Source of the DNA: Pseudomonadota bacterium
GTDB taxonomy: Bacteria; Pseudomonadota; Gammaproteobacteria; Burkholderiales; SG8-39
Length of the DNA stretch: 46,827 nt
Direction: 5' to 3'
NCBI GenBank assembly: GCA_021811085.1
Contig: JAJZPQ010000028.1
Coordinates: 1 to 46,827 of the forward strand
The first letter of the stretch is position 1; each line of letters begins with the position of its first letter. A program made the position numbers and the translations under genes. The notes under the pieces were generated by a model. That model was given only the letters and a program-made list of their open reading frames with translations. It was not told the DNA's origin and searched no databases. Positions 1 to 8,691 of the stretch are shown one piece after another.

Positions 1-224
1 ACGCGGTCGGCGTCGTCCAGCCGCTCGCCGCCGGCCAGGGATTGCACGTGCGGGGAAATCGCGCCATCGAGGTACATGTTGGTCACCACGCCGGTACCGC
101 TGATGACCCCCGCTTCTATCTGTTTGCCCACCCAGGTGCCGATCAGCACCATGCCGCCCAGCAATATCAGGAAGCCGAACAGCAGAAACCGCTGCGGCAG
201 GCTAAGCCTGGAAAAAGCGTTCAT
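1..224 (-). CDS. N-terminus of a membrane sensor protein (partial)
   Basis: The reading frame starts at ATG 224-222 and runs off the left edge, giving 74 residues. The first residues (MNAFSRLSLPQRFLLFGF) lead straight into a hydrophobic segment at about residues 12-33 (FLLFGFLILLGGMVLIGTWV). A polar stretch with KQIEAGV and TNMYLDGAISPHV follows and should be outside the membrane. This layout, one N-terminal membrane helix followed by a periplasmic sensing domain, is typical of sensor histidine kinases and GGDEF/chemotaxis-type sensors, but no catalytic domain lies inside the window. The class of signalling protein is therefore an inference. It diverges from the redox cluster that starts at 404. 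Confidence 0.5.
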   Translation of the reverse strand, partial: MNAFSRLSLPQRFLLFGFLILLGGMVLIGTWVGKQIEAGVISGTGVVTNMYLDGAISPHVQSLAGGERLDDADR

Positions 225-348
225 GGCAGCACCGGTTCATTCGGTCAGGGTAGCACCCGCCCTGCGTCGCCGCCAGCGCCCAGGGTCTCAGCCCGGAGTC
301 TCAGACCAAGGGCCCGAAAGTCGCATGTCAAATCGCGCCCTCGGTCCG

Positions 349-377
349 TTGTGCCGCGGCCGCCGGCTACGCATCAT
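349..377 (+). promoter_or_regulatory. possible sigma-70 promoter of the redox cluster
   Basis: TTGTGC at 349-354 and CATCAT at 372-377 are separated by 17 bases. They lie about 27 bases before the rhodanese start at 404. The match to consensus is partial (three of six and four of six), so this is only a candidate. Confidence 0.25.
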
Positions 378-403
378 GCATTCCAAGATTAAAGCATAAA
401 GCC

Positions 404-1222
404 ATGTCGACGCGATGTTGCATCCGCTCAAGCATACCGATGTCCACAGCATTGCTGGCGGCGCTGTTTGCCTGCTGGCCCGCAGCGGCGCGGGCTGCGG
501 CAGCGTCGGGGGCCAGGCCGAGCGTGTACGAGGCGGTTTTGGAGGAGCAGGGCCGCGGCACCCCGGAAATATCGACCGGGGAAATGATGGCGGTCCTGTC
601 CACGGGCAGCGCCATCGTGTTTGACGCGCGGCCGGCGAACGAATATGCGATCGCGCATATTCCCGGAAGCATCAATCTCGATGAAAAAGCGCTCGGGCGC
701 TTCACCCAGACCTACGCCGACCCTGCGGCCGCGATGATCGTGTATTCCGATGGCCCGTTCTGCGACCTGGCCAGGAACAAGGCCGACGCGCTCCGGCGCC
801 TGGGCTACCTGAAGGTGAGCCGCTATCAGCTCGGCCTGCCGCTGTGGCGCATGCTCGGCAATGCCGCCGAAACCAGCCTGCAGGGCGTGCGCGAGATCTT
901 CCGCTCGGGCAACGCGGTGATCGTGGATGCGCGCAGCCGCGCCGAATACGCGGCCGGAACCATGCCCACCGCGCAGAGCATCGTCGCGGGCGAGGCCGGC
1001 CAGGCGAAACAGGACCGGCGTCTGCGTTATCTCGACCCGAATACACGCATCGTCGTATTCGCGAACAGTGCGCGCGAAGCGCGCGGCGTGGCCGAAGAAA
1101 TTTCCCGCAATGCCTTCCCCAACAGCAGCTACTTCGGTGGCACCTATCGGGAACTGAAGCGCGAACAATTCTTCGTTGAACGCACGCCTTCCCCCCAATT
1201 CCTAGACAACCTCAGTCGGTGA
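404..1222 (+). CDS. exported protein with two rhodanese-like domains
   Basis: The 272-residue protein has a signal-peptide-like N-terminus (arginines at 4 and 8, then a hydrophobic run ending in AAARAAA), so it is probably periplasmic. Two rhodanese modules follow. The first, about residues 57-150, has VFDARPANEYAIAHIPGS and a loop cysteine (GPFCDLARNK, Cys120) where the catalytic sulfur-carrying cysteine would sit. The second, about 155-260, has VIVDARSRAEYAAGTMP but a serine/alanine loop (FANSAREA) and no cysteine, so it is probably inactive. An ATG at 440 is an alternative start; 404 was preferred because it supplies the charged signal-peptide head and has AAAG upstream. It is the first gene of a cytochrome/iron-sulfur/NrfD cluster, which suggests sulfur transfer or binding linked to electron transfer. 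The substrate is unknown. Confidence 0.75.
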   Translation: MSTRCCIRSSIPMSTALLAALFACWPAAARAAAASGARPSVYEAVLEEQGRGTPEISTGEMMAVLSTGSAIVFDARPANEYAIAHIPGSINLDEKALGRFTQTYADPAAAMIVYSDGPFCDLARNKADALRRLGYLKVSRYQLGLPLWRMLGNAAETSLQGVREIFRSGNAVIVDARSRAEYAAGTMPTAQSIVAGEAGQAKQDRRLRYLDPNTRIVVFANSAREARGVAEEISRNAFPNSSYFGGTYRELKREQFFVERTPSPQFLDNLSR

Positions 1223-1236
1223 TCCGAAAGGCAACC

Positions 1237-2214
1237 ATGCCCAAGCATATTGTTCGATTGATAACCTTGATTGCTGCTGTTCTCGTCGTGGCCGTGGTCG
1301 CCCCACAGCTGCTCACAGCAAAGTCTTTCTACCGCTTCGGGCACTACCGCGCCAATGCAGTTCCGGAGATCGCCGCCAAGGAGCCGGTCTACCAGACACC
1401 GCGCTATTGCTACGGCTGCCACACCGAGCGCCGCGCACAGTGGTCCGCCGGCAGCCATAAAACGGTCACTTGTGAAGTGTGCCACGGGCCGGCTCAGGGC
1501 CATCCGCAAAACGGCAAGTTGCCGATCCCCACCGACACCGTCCGGCTGTGCACCCAGTGCCACGAAGCCATGCCGGGACGGCCGCATACCCAGCCGCAGA
1601 TCCAAGTGGCCGAGCACTCCGGCGGTCAACAGTGCACGGTATGCCATAACCCGCATTCGCCCAAGATTGCGGCTGCGATAACGAAGGTAAGCGGCAACGC
1701 CGCCGCCGGCAAGCAGCAGGCAGCCGCCTGTGCCAGCTGTCATGGCAGCGAGGGCACCAGCCCGAACGATACCTGGCCCAATCTTGCCGGGCAGAACGCA
1801 GCCTATCTGGCGCGGATACTCGCGGCATATAAATCCGGCGACCAGACGGACCCGATCATGACCCCGCTCGCGCACGCCCTGAGCGATTCTGAGGTCCAGG
1901 ATCTCGCGGCCTATTTCGGGAGCTTGGGCTGCAAGGCGACCAACCGCGGAAAAACTGCCGGCGATGCGGCTGCGGGCGCGGCAATGGCGAAGAACTGCAC
2001 CGCCTGCCATGGCGAGGGCGGCAGAGGCGCCAATCCGGCTTGGCCGAAGCTGGCCGCGCAGAAACCGGGCTATGTAGTGAACGCGCTCAAAGCGTTCAGG
2101 GCCGGACTGCGCAAAGACCCGATGATGGCGAACGTCGCCAGAGGCCTGAGCGACAGCGACATCGCGAACCTCGCCGCCTATTACGCTGTACAGAGCTGTC
2201 CGGCCACCAAGTAA
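1237..2214 (+). CDS. hexahaem c-type cytochrome (tetrahaem domain fused to cytochrome c4-like dihaem domain)
   Basis: The 325-residue protein has an N-terminal hydrophobic anchor or signal at about residues 5-26. Six CxxCH haem-binding motifs follow: CYGCH (58), CEVCH (79), CTQCH (105), CTVCH (133), CASCH (165) and CTACH (254). The first four are closely packed, as in small multihaem cytochromes. The last two lie in tandem class I domains, each with NLAGQ or KLAAQ and DP(I/M)M methionine-ligand regions and a closing helix (LAAYF, LAAYY), resembling cytochrome c4. ATG 1237 is preferred over an upstream GTG at 1219 because GAAAGG lies just before it. It precedes the NrfC/NrfD-like pair, so it is likely the periplasmic electron donor or acceptor of that module. 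The fusion of the two cytochrome types is unusual. Confidence 0.85.
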   Translation: MPKHIVRLITLIAAVLVVAVVAPQLLTAKSFYRFGHYRANAVPEIAAKEPVYQTPRYCYGCHTERRAQWSAGSHKTVTCEVCHGPAQGHPQNGKLPIPTDTVRLCTQCHEAMPGRPHTQPQIQVAEHSGGQQCTVCHNPHSPKIAAAITKVSGNAAAGKQQAAACASCHGSEGTSPNDTWPNLAGQNAAYLARILAAYKSGDQTDPIMTPLAHALSDSEVQDLAAYFGSLGCKATNRGKTAGDAAAGAAMAKNCTACHGEGGRGANPAWPKLAAQKPGYVVNALKAFRAGLRKDPMMANVARGLSDSDIANLAAYYAVQSCPATK

Positions 2215-2228
2215 GGAAAGACAAAGCC

Positions 2229-3077
2229 ATGAAAAACGACGACCAACCTTCGCTTTCCGCGCGCCGCGCGTTTCTCGCCAAGCTCGGCGGCGCCGCAACC
2301 TGCGCCGGCGCCGCCGTGGGCGCGGCGGCGCTGGGCGTCATGCCGAGCGTCGCCGCAAAGACCGAGCCCGCCGCGGACGGCGCTTCATTCCCGACCAAGG
2401 ATTACGACTGGACCAAGCACCAGTGGGGCTTCGGCGTCGACGCGACGAAATGCATCGGCTGCCTGCGCTGCGTCGAGGCGTGCAAGGCCGAAAACGACGT
2501 TCCGCGCAACGCGCACCAGTTCCGCACCTGGGTCGAGCGCTACGTCCACCTCGAGGGCGGCGACCAGGTGCATATCGACAGCCAGCAGGACCCGGTGAAC
2601 ATCGAGGCCTCCGGCTCGGAGACGACGTTCCGTTTCGCTAACCGCTACAAGGATGCAAAGGTCTACAAGGCCTTCTTCGTACCCAAACTGTGCAATCACT
2701 GCACACATCCGTCCTGCGTGCAGGTGTGTCCGACCGGCGCCACGTTCCGCACCGAAGACGGCGTGGTTCTGGTGGACGAGACCTATTGCATCGGCTGCCG
2801 CTACTGCGTGCAGGCCTGCCCCTACGGCGCCCGCTTCTTCAACGAGGAGAAGCATGTCGCCGACAAATGCACCTGGTGTTATCACCGCATCACCAAGGGG
2901 CTGCAGCCCGCCTGCGTCGAGGTGTGCCCGGTCGGTGCGCGCATTTTCGGCGACCAAAAGGACAAGCAAAGCCCGATCAGCCTGTTCATACGCAACAACC
3001 GCGTGCAGGTGCTTAAGGCCGAAATGGGCAACGCGCCCAATGTCTACTATGTTGGCATCGACAAAGAGGTGAACTGA
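2229..3077 (+). CDS. Tat-exported ferredoxin-type protein with four [4Fe-4S] clusters (NrfC/DmsB/PsrB family)
   Basis: This 282-residue protein starts at an ATG with AAGGAAAG upstream. Its N-terminus has a twin-arginine motif (SARRAFLAKLGG) and an alanine-rich hydrophobic segment, so it should be exported folded. Four cysteine groups are visible: CIGCLRCVEAC from residue 75, CNHCTHPSCVQVCP, CIGCRYCVQACP and CTWCYHRITKGLQPACVEVCP, giving 16 cysteines for four cubane clusters. This is the usual pattern of the electron-transfer subunit of complex iron-sulfur oxidoreductases and of NrfC. Its stop overlaps the start of the NrfD-like gene (TGATG), as expected for partners. No molybdopterin catalytic subunit is present in the cluster, so it probably links NrfD to the hexahaem cytochrome. 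Confidence 0.88.
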   Translation: MKNDDQPSLSARRAFLAKLGGAATCAGAAVGAAALGVMPSVAAKTEPAADGASFPTKDYDWTKHQWGFGVDATKCIGCLRCVEACKAENDVPRNAHQFRTWVERYVHLEGGDQVHIDSQQDPVNIEASGSETTFRFANRYKDAKVYKAFFVPKLCNHCTHPSCVQVCPTGATFRTEDGVVLVDETYCIGCRYCVQACPYGARFFNEEKHVADKCTWCYHRITKGLQPACVEVCPVGARIFGDQKDKQSPISLFIRNNRVQVLKAEMGNAPNVYYVGIDKEVN

Positions 3078-4261
3078 TGGAAACGGTCCTGCATTTCGCG
3101 CCTTATACGGGGTGGGTTTATCCGAACGAAACGATCATCGAATGGTCGGTGCTGATCGCCGTCTATCCCTACCTCACCGGGCTGGTTGCCGGCGCGTTCA
3201 CCGTGTCGAGCCTGTACCAGGTATTCGGCTTCGAGCGGCTGCGCCCGGTGGCGCACCTCGCGCTTTTGACTTCGCTCAGCTTCATGATCTTCGTGCCCAC
3301 GCCGCTGCTGCTGCACCTCGGGCACCCGGAGCGCGCGTTCAATTCGACGATCACGCCGCACCTGACCTCGGCCATGGCCATGTTCGGCTTCTTTGCGAGC
3401 TTCTATGTCGCGCTGCTGATCCTCGAGGGTTGGTTTGCCTACCGCCCGTACATCGTCGAACAGGCGCAAAAGCGCAGCGACCTGCTCGGACGGGTCTACC
3501 GCGTGATGACGCTGGGTTCATACGACGTGTCGGAGCACGCGATGCGCATCGACCGCAAGTGGATCTTCGCGCTGGCCGTGATCGGCATTCCGGCCGCCCA
3601 CGGCCTGCACGGCTACGTCGGCTTCATGTACGGCTCGCTCAAGTCGCGCGAATGGTGGTCCTCAGACCTGATGCCGGTCATTTTCCTGTTCTCCGCGATC
3701 ATCTCCGGCGTCTCGCTGCTGGCGGTGCTGTACGTCGCGTCGTGCAAGCTGCGCAAGCTCGCGGTGGATCTCGCCTGCCTCAAAGGCCTGGCGTACACGA
3801 TCTGGGCCTTCATCATGGTTGCGCTGGTGCTCGAAGGCCTGGAGTTCGCCAATATGGTGTACAAAGGACGCGAAGGCATCGACATGATCATGCAGTACGT
3901 AACCGGTCCGCTGCTGGTGCCCTACTTCATCCTGCAGTTCGCGATCGGCGCGATCACGCCGTTTCTCTGGCTGTCCTACATGATCTGGCGCGGCACCACC
4001 GGCAAGGCACTGGTGGTCGGGGTGACGGTGTGCGCCTGCCTGGTGCTATTCTCCGTGTTCATGATGCGCTGGAACGTGGTGATCGGCGGGCAGGAAATCT
4101 CCAAGACCGGCAAAGGGCTGCTGTCCTATCACCTGCCTTTCTGGGGCAAGGAGGGCGCGCTCATGGCCATCGTCCTGACCCTCGCGCCGCTCGCCCTGTT
4201 GTTCGGCCTGACCCGCTTATTTCCGCCATGGGCGGAACATGCGACGCACGCCCATGGCTGA
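3077..4261 (+). CDS. NrfD/PsrC-family quinol-interacting membrane protein
   Basis: The 394-residue integral membrane protein shows about eight to ten hydrophobic helices spread along its length, as in the NrfD/PsrC/HybB family. Members of this family bind quinol or quinone and exchange electrons with a four-cluster ferredoxin subunit. Its ATG overlaps the stop codon of the iron-sulfur gene, indicating translational coupling. Family-like features include charged residues between helices in the N-terminal half (HLGHPERAF, a pattern common in NrfD proteins) and a C-terminal half rich in aromatic residues. Direction of electron flow cannot be told from sequence. Confidence 0.87.
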   Translation: METVLHFAPYTGWVYPNETIIEWSVLIAVYPYLTGLVAGAFTVSSLYQVFGFERLRPVAHLALLTSLSFMIFVPTPLLLHLGHPERAFNSTITPHLTSAMAMFGFFASFYVALLILEGWFAYRPYIVEQAQKRSDLLGRVYRVMTLGSYDVSEHAMRIDRKWIFALAVIGIPAAHGLHGYVGFMYGSLKSREWWSSDLMPVIFLFSAIISGVSLLAVLYVASCKLRKLAVDLACLKGLAYTIWAFIMVALVLEGLEFANMVYKGREGIDMIMQYVTGPLLVPYFILQFAIGAITPFLWLSYMIWRGTTGKALVVGVTVCACLVLFSVFMMRWNVVIGGQEISKTGKGLLSYHLPFWGKEGALMAIVLTLAPLALLFGLTRLFPPWAEHATHAHG

Positions 4262-4373
4262 GTCGCGATGAATCTGGGAAACCAGAAGGCGCCTGCAGCG
4301 CACGAACTGGGATTCGCCTGCGGGCTTGTTCAATCGAAGTAAAGTGTATTTTCAATCTGGAAAGGAAAGGAAC

Positions 4374-4664
4374 ATGAAGCGGACGTTTATCCTGGTTGGG
4401 ACTGTTGCGGCGCTGCTCGCAGGCGGGCAGGTTTTGGCGGCGGACGGCAAGGCGGTTTTCGACAAGACCTGCAAAGGCTGCCACACGATGATGAAACCGA
4501 AAATCGGCGACAAGGCCGCCTGGGCGCCGCTGATCGCGCAAGGCGAGGCCGCTTTGACCGCGGCCGTGATGAAAGGCATGAAACCGATGCCGCCCAAAGG
4601 CGGGGCGGCCAACGAAGCCGACGTCAAGGCCGCGGTCGAATACATCATCAGCCAGTCGAAATAG
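4374..4664 (+). CDS. small periplasmic cytochrome c5-like protein
   Basis: The 96-residue precursor has a clear signal peptide ending near VLAADG, a single haem motif CKGCH at about residue 33 and a methionine-ligand region MKPMPPKGG followed by a final helix (DVKAAVEYIISQ). This matches short class I cytochromes of the c5/c555 type. AAAGGAAAGG lies directly upstream of the chosen ATG. It is separated from the NrfD gene by 112 bases, so it may be cotranscribed or have its own promoter. It is the natural soluble carrier for the upstream hexahaem cytochrome module. Confidence 0.85.
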   Translation: MKRTFILVGTVAALLAGGQVLAADGKAVFDKTCKGCHTMMKPKIGDKAAWAPLIAQGEAALTAAVMKGMKPMPPKGGAANEADVKAAVEYIISQSK

Positions 4665-4788
4665 CGCCGTTGCCCCGCGCATGCCGGTCGCAGCAGCTGG
4701 TCCTGCGGCGGCGGGGATGCGCGGCCGCGCCCAAGCGGACCGCGGACCTCCGTTTGCGCTATATTGTCGCGCAGACGATTCGCTATGG

Positions 4789-5064
4789 ATGAAGATGGTC
4801 AGGCATCTCCAGATTTTCGGCCTGGTGCAGGGCGTGGGCTATCGCTATCGCTTCATGGAGCAAGCGCAGTCCCTGGGCATTACCGGCTGGGTGCGCAATC
4901 GCCGCGGCGGCAGCGTGGAAGCGATGATCGCCGGTACGCCCGAGGCGGTGGAAGCCCTGACCGCCTGGGCACGCCGGGGGCCGGCAGCGGCGAGCGTCGA
5001 GCGCGTCGACGCGAGCGACGCCGAAGGCGTATTCGCGAGCTTCGAGCTGCGGCCGACGGAATAG
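4789..5064 (+). CDS. acyP: acylphosphatase
   Basis: The protein of about 91 residues has the acylphosphatase core: FGLVQGVGYRYRF with the phosphate-binding arginine, GWVRNRRGGSVEA with the catalytic asparagine, and a closing FELRPTE strand. It hydrolyses the carboxyl-phosphate bond of acyl phosphates. The start is uncertain between ATG 4789 and ATG 4795; neither has a clear ribosome binding site. The gene converges with dnaE, leaving only nine bases between the two stop codons. Confidence 0.85.
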   Translation: MKMVRHLQIFGLVQGVGYRYRFMEQAQSLGITGWVRNRRGGSVEAMIAGTPEAVEALTAWARRGPAAASVERVDASDAEGVFASFELRPTE

Positions 5065-5073
5065 CCCTCCGCT

Positions 5074-8000
5074 TCAGGGATAGATCAGCTGCACGTTTTC
5101 CGGCCGCAGCCACTGCTGCAGCGACTGCATCAGCGCATCGTCCGGCCGCACGCGCCATTCCTCGCCCAGGCGCACTTCGCAGCTGGCCGCGGCATTGTGG
5201 TAGCTCACGCACACCGGGCAGCTGCCCTTGCGATAGGGCGCGAGCAGGTCCTTGAGACGCGCCGCCGCCGCAGCGGCCCCCGCGCCGCTGGCCTCGCCGT
5301 TGATCGACAGGCGTATCGCCTTGGCGAACTGGGCGCGCGCGGCGCCAAGGTCGTAGATCTTGTCGGCGATAATGCGCGTGAAGCTGACGTCGCCCTCCTC
5401 GCCGGCCGCTGCGCGGCGCACGGTTTTCACCTTGGCTTCGATCACGAGCAGATTGTCCTCCTTGCACAGGTCGCGGTACTGCTCAAACACCTCGCCGTAA
5501 ATGGTGACCTCCTGCATCGCGCTGCCGTCGCTCAGGTTCAGGATCACCATGCGCCCGCTTTGCGTGCGCTGGATGCGCACCGCTTCGACCACGCCGGCGA
5601 TGAGCTGGCTCTTTTGCTGGTGCTCGAAGCTGGCGCCGGGCTGCAATCCCTTGAGCGTTCCGCGTACGAAGCGCTGCACCTCCGCGCGGTAGGCGCTGAA
5701 CGGGTGCCCGGACAGGTAGAAACCGAGGCTCGCCTTTTCCTCCTTCAGCAGGCGGCCTTCGTCCCAGCGCTCGGCACTGATCAGCGCCGGGCGTTCGGCT
5801 CCGGCGTCACCCGCGTCGCCGAACAGGTTCACCTGCTGCGCATTGCGTTCGCGCTGCTCCGCGGCTTCGAGCGCAATGCCGACCGAGGCGAACAGGCGCG
5901 CGCGGTCGGCGTCGATGCAATCGAACGCGCCGGCGCGCACCAGCGCCTCGAGCACGCGGCGGTTTACGATGCGCTTGTCGACGCGCTCGCAGAAGTCGAA
6001 CAGATCGCGAAACGGCCCGGCCTCCTCGCGCGCGCGCACGATGGCGCCGATGGCCGATTCGCCGGTGCCCTTTACCGCGCCGAGGCCGAAGCGGATGCTT
6101 TGCTCGTCCACCGGCACGAAGCGGTAGGCGCCGTGGTTGATGTCCGGCGGCAATATCTTCAGCCCGTTGGCGAGGGCATCGACATAGATCGCGTGCACCT
6201 TGTCGGTGTCGTCCATCACCGCGGACAGGTTGGCCGCCATGAATTCCGACGGAAAGTGCGCTTTCAGATAAGCGGTCTGGCACGCAACCAGCGCATAGGC
6301 CGCCGCATGCGACTTGTTGAAGCCGTAGCCGGCGAATTTCTCCATCAGGTCGAACAGTTCGCTCGCCCTCCTCTTGTCGACGCCGTTTTTTTCGGCGCCG
6401 GCGACGAAGATGTCGCGCTGCTGCGCCATCTCCTCCGGCTTTTTCTTGCCCATCGCGCGGCGCAGCAGGTCGGCCGCGCCCAGGCTGTAGCCGCCGATCA
6501 CCTGCGCGATCTGCATCACCTGCTCCTGGTAGACCATGATGCCGTAGGTCGAGCCGAGGATCGGCTGCAGGCGCGCATCGAGGTATTCGACGCGCTGCCG
6601 GCCGTGCTTGCGCTCGATGAAATCGGGAATCAGGTCCATCGGGCCGGGACGGTACAGCGCCACCAGCGCGATAATGTCCTCGAAGCGGTCGGGCCGTGCC
6701 TGCTTCAGCAGGTCGCGCATGCCGCGCGATTCAAACTGGAATATGGCGGTGGTGTCGGCGCTGGCGAAGATCTTGTAGATCGCGGGGTCATCGAGCGGAA
6801 TCGACTCCAGCGAAAAATCCGCGTGCGGCTCGCCGTACGCGCGGCTGCGGATATAGCGCATCGACCAGTCGAGGATGGTCAGCGTGGTCAGGCCGAGAAA
6901 GTCGAATTTCACCAGGCCGACCGCTTCCACGTCCTTCATGTCGAACTGCGACACCACGCTCTCCGCGCCCTGCGCCGTGTACAGGGGGCAGAAATCGGTG
7001 AGCTTGCCCGGTGCGATCAGCACGCCGCCTGCGTGCATGCCGACGTTGCGCGTCAGCCCCTCGAGCTGCCCGGCGAGCGCAAGCAGCTCGCGCGTTTCTT
7101 CGTCGTTTCGCTCGCGCTCGGCCAGGCGCGGCTCCATCTCGCGCGCCATCGCGAGAGTGATCAGCTTCCCCGGCTGAAACGGAATCATCTTGGCCAGCTC
7201 GTCGGTGCGGCCGTAATTCCATTCCATCACGCGCCCGACGTCGCGCACCACCGCCTTCGCCGCCATGGTGCCGAACGTGGCGATCTGCGACACCGACTGG
7301 GCGCCGTACTTGTTCTTCACATATTCGATGACCCGGTCGCGGCCATCCTGGCAGAAGTCGATGTCGAAGTCGGGCATGGATACCCGCTCCGGATTGAGGA
7401 AGCGCTCGAACAGCAGGTCGTAGCGCAAGGGATCCAGGTCGGTGATGCCGAGCGAATAGGCGACCAGCGAACCCGCGCCCGAGCCGCGCCCGGGGCCCAC
7501 CGGCACCGCGTTCGCCTTGGCCCAGTTGATGAAGTCGGCGACGATGAGGAAGTAGCCGGAAAAGCCCATCTGCGTAATGGTCTTGATCTCGAATTCCAGG
7601 CGCGCGCGATACTCGGGCTCGCGCCGGACGCGCTCTGCTTCATCGGGATAGAGCTTGGCCAGGCGCAACGCCAGGCCGCGCGCGGCCTGCTGCGCCAAAT
7701 AATCCTCCAGGCTTACTCCCGCCGGCGTCGGGAAGGGCGGCAGTTTGCTCTTGCCCAGTTCCAGAACGAGATTGCAGCGGCGCGCGATTTCCACGCTGTT
7801 GGCGAGCGCCTCGGGCAGGTCCGCGAACAGCTCGGCCATTTCCGCCTGGGACTTGAAATAGCTCTCGCGCGTGAATACGCGCGGCCGGCGCTGGTCGGCG
7901 AGCACGTAGCCCTCCGCGATGCATACGCGCGCCTCGTGCGCGAGGAATTCATCGGGTTTCAAGAACTGCACCGGGTGGGTCGCGACCACCGGCAAGCCGA

Positions 8001-8574
8001 GCCGGCCGGCGAGCGCGAGCGCGCGCTGAACGTAATGTTCTGCGTTGGGGGCGCCGGCGCGCTGCAGCTCGATGTAGAAGCGCTGCGGGAACAGTTGCGC
8101 CCATTCCTGCGCCAAGCGCTCGGCCAGTGCGGCATTGTCCTGCGCGAGCGCGCCGCCTATGTCCCCGGCCTGGGCGCCCGAGAGCGCGAGCAGGCCGTCC
8201 ACGGCATCGGCGCTGAGCCACTCTTTCCTGATCTCGGCGCGGCCGCGCGCCTGGTTTTCCAGCCAGGCGCGGGTAAGCAGCTGCGACAGCTGCAAATAGC
8301 CTTTGCGGTTGCGGCACAGCAGCAGCAGGCGCGAGGGCTTGTCTCGCTCCGCCTCGTTGCCGATCCAGACGTCGCAACCGATAACGGGCTTCACCCCTGC
8401 CGCGCGCGCCGCCTTGTAGAACTTGACCGTACCGAACAGGTTCGCGAGGTCGGTGATCGCGAGCGCAGCCATACCGTCCGCCGCGGCGCGCTCCACCGCA
8501 TCGTCGATGCGCACGATGCCGTCGGTGACGGTGAACTCGCTGTGCAAGCGTAAATGGACGAAGGCGGGAGTCAT
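5074..8574 (-). CDS. dnaE: DNA polymerase III alpha subunit
   Basis: The 1166-residue protein is the catalytic subunit of the replicative polymerase and matches the usual DnaE length. The N-terminal PHP domain starts with FVHLRLHSEFTVTDGIVRI. The palm carries the catalytic acidic motif PDFDIDFCQDGRDRVIEYV, and PVGPGRGSGAGSLVAY and YQEQVMQIAQ are further conserved blocks. The helix-hairpin-helix/OB-fold region and tail occupy the C-terminus (ending NVQLIYP). ATG 8574 is chosen because residues homologous to DnaE begin there; an upstream in-frame codon at 8637 would add a non-homologous leader. An extended -10 box lies about 30 bases upstream. Confidence 0.97.
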   Translation of the reverse strand: MTPAFVHLRLHSEFTVTDGIVRIDDAVERAAADGMAALAITDLANLFGTVKFYKAARAAGVKPVIGCDVWIGNEAERDKPSRLLLLCRNRKGYLQLSQLLTRAWLENQARGRAEIRKEWLSADAVDGLLALSGAQAGDIGGALAQDNAALAERLAQEWAQLFPQRFYIELQRAGAPNAEHYVQRALALAGRLGLPVVATHPVQFLKPDEFLAHEARVCIAEGYVLADQRRPRVFTRESYFKSQAEMAELFADLPEALANSVEIARRCNLVLELGKSKLPPFPTPAGVSLEDYLAQQAARGLALRLAKLYPDEAERVRREPEYRARLEFEIKTITQMGFSGYFLIVADFINWAKANAVPVGPGRGSGAGSLVAYSLGITDLDPLRYDLLFERFLNPERVSMPDFDIDFCQDGRDRVIEYVKNKYGAQSVSQIATFGTMAAKAVVRDVGRVMEWNYGRTDELAKMIPFQPGKLITLAMAREMEPRLAERERNDEETRELLALAGQLEGLTRNVGMHAGGVLIAPGKLTDFCPLYTAQGAESVVSQFDMKDVEAVGLVKFDFLGLTTLTILDWSMRYIRSRAYGEPHADFSLESIPLDDPAIYKIFASADTTAIFQFESRGMRDLLKQARPDRFEDIIALVALYRPGPMDLIPDFIERKHGRQRVEYLDARLQPILGSTYGIMVYQEQVMQIAQVIGGYSLGAADLLRRAMGKKKPEEMAQQRDIFVAGAEKNGVDKRRASELFDLMEKFAGYGFNKSHAAAYALVACQTAYLKAHFPSEFMAANLSAVMDDTDKVHAIYVDALANGLKILPPDINHGAYRFVPVDEQSIRFGLGAVKGTGESAIGAIVRAREEAGPFRDLFDFCERVDKRIVNRRVLEALVRAGAFDCIDADRARLFASVGIALEAAEQRERNAQQVNLFGDAGDAGAERPALISAERWDEGRLLKEEKASLGFYLSGHPFSAYRAEVQRFVRGTLKGLQPGASFEHQQKSQLIAGVVEAVRIQRTQSGRMVILNLSDGSAMQEVTIYGEVFEQYRDLCKEDNLLVIEAKVKTVRRAAAGEEGDVSFTRIIADKIYDLGAARAQFAKAIRLSINGEASGAGAAAAAARLKDLLAPYRKGSCPVCVSYHNAAASCEVRLGEEWRVRPDDALMQSLQQWLRPENVQLIYP

Positions 8575-8600
8575 AGGCTGAGCAGGATGCAGTCGCCAAA

Positions 8601-8609
8601 ATTTTACCA
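8601..8609 (-). promoter_or_regulatory. extended -10 promoter element for dnaE
   Basis: On the minus strand the sequence reads TGGTAAAAT, an extended -10 element about 27 bases before the dnaE ATG. No convincing -35 box is seen at the usual spacing. Confidence 0.4.
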
Positions 8610-8647
8610 CCCGCGCGCGCCGTTCGAGGCAATTCAAACGCTACTAG

Positions 8648-8653
8648 TATAAT
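8648..8653 (+). promoter_or_regulatory. -10 box (TATAAT) for trhO
   Basis: A perfect TATAAT lies 39 bases before the trhO ATG. A weak -35 (TTCGAG, 8623-8628) would give a 19-base spacer. The dnaE and trhO promoters are back to back in this 117-base divergent region. Confidence 0.4.
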
Positions 8654-8691
8654 TGCGGCCCGCCTCAGTCCGATGCCGGCGCCAGAACACC

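Noticed and set aside
1257-1275. Fnr box in the redox cluster
   Set aside because: TTGATAACCTTGAT has two half-sites in the same direction, not the inverted arrangement, and lies inside a coding region.
5197-8553. Very long open frame on the plus strand opposite dnaE
   Set aside because: It is an antisense shadow caused by the codon bias of GC-rich dnaE. The protein has no recognisable domain and no ribosome site, and dnaE on the other strand is certain.
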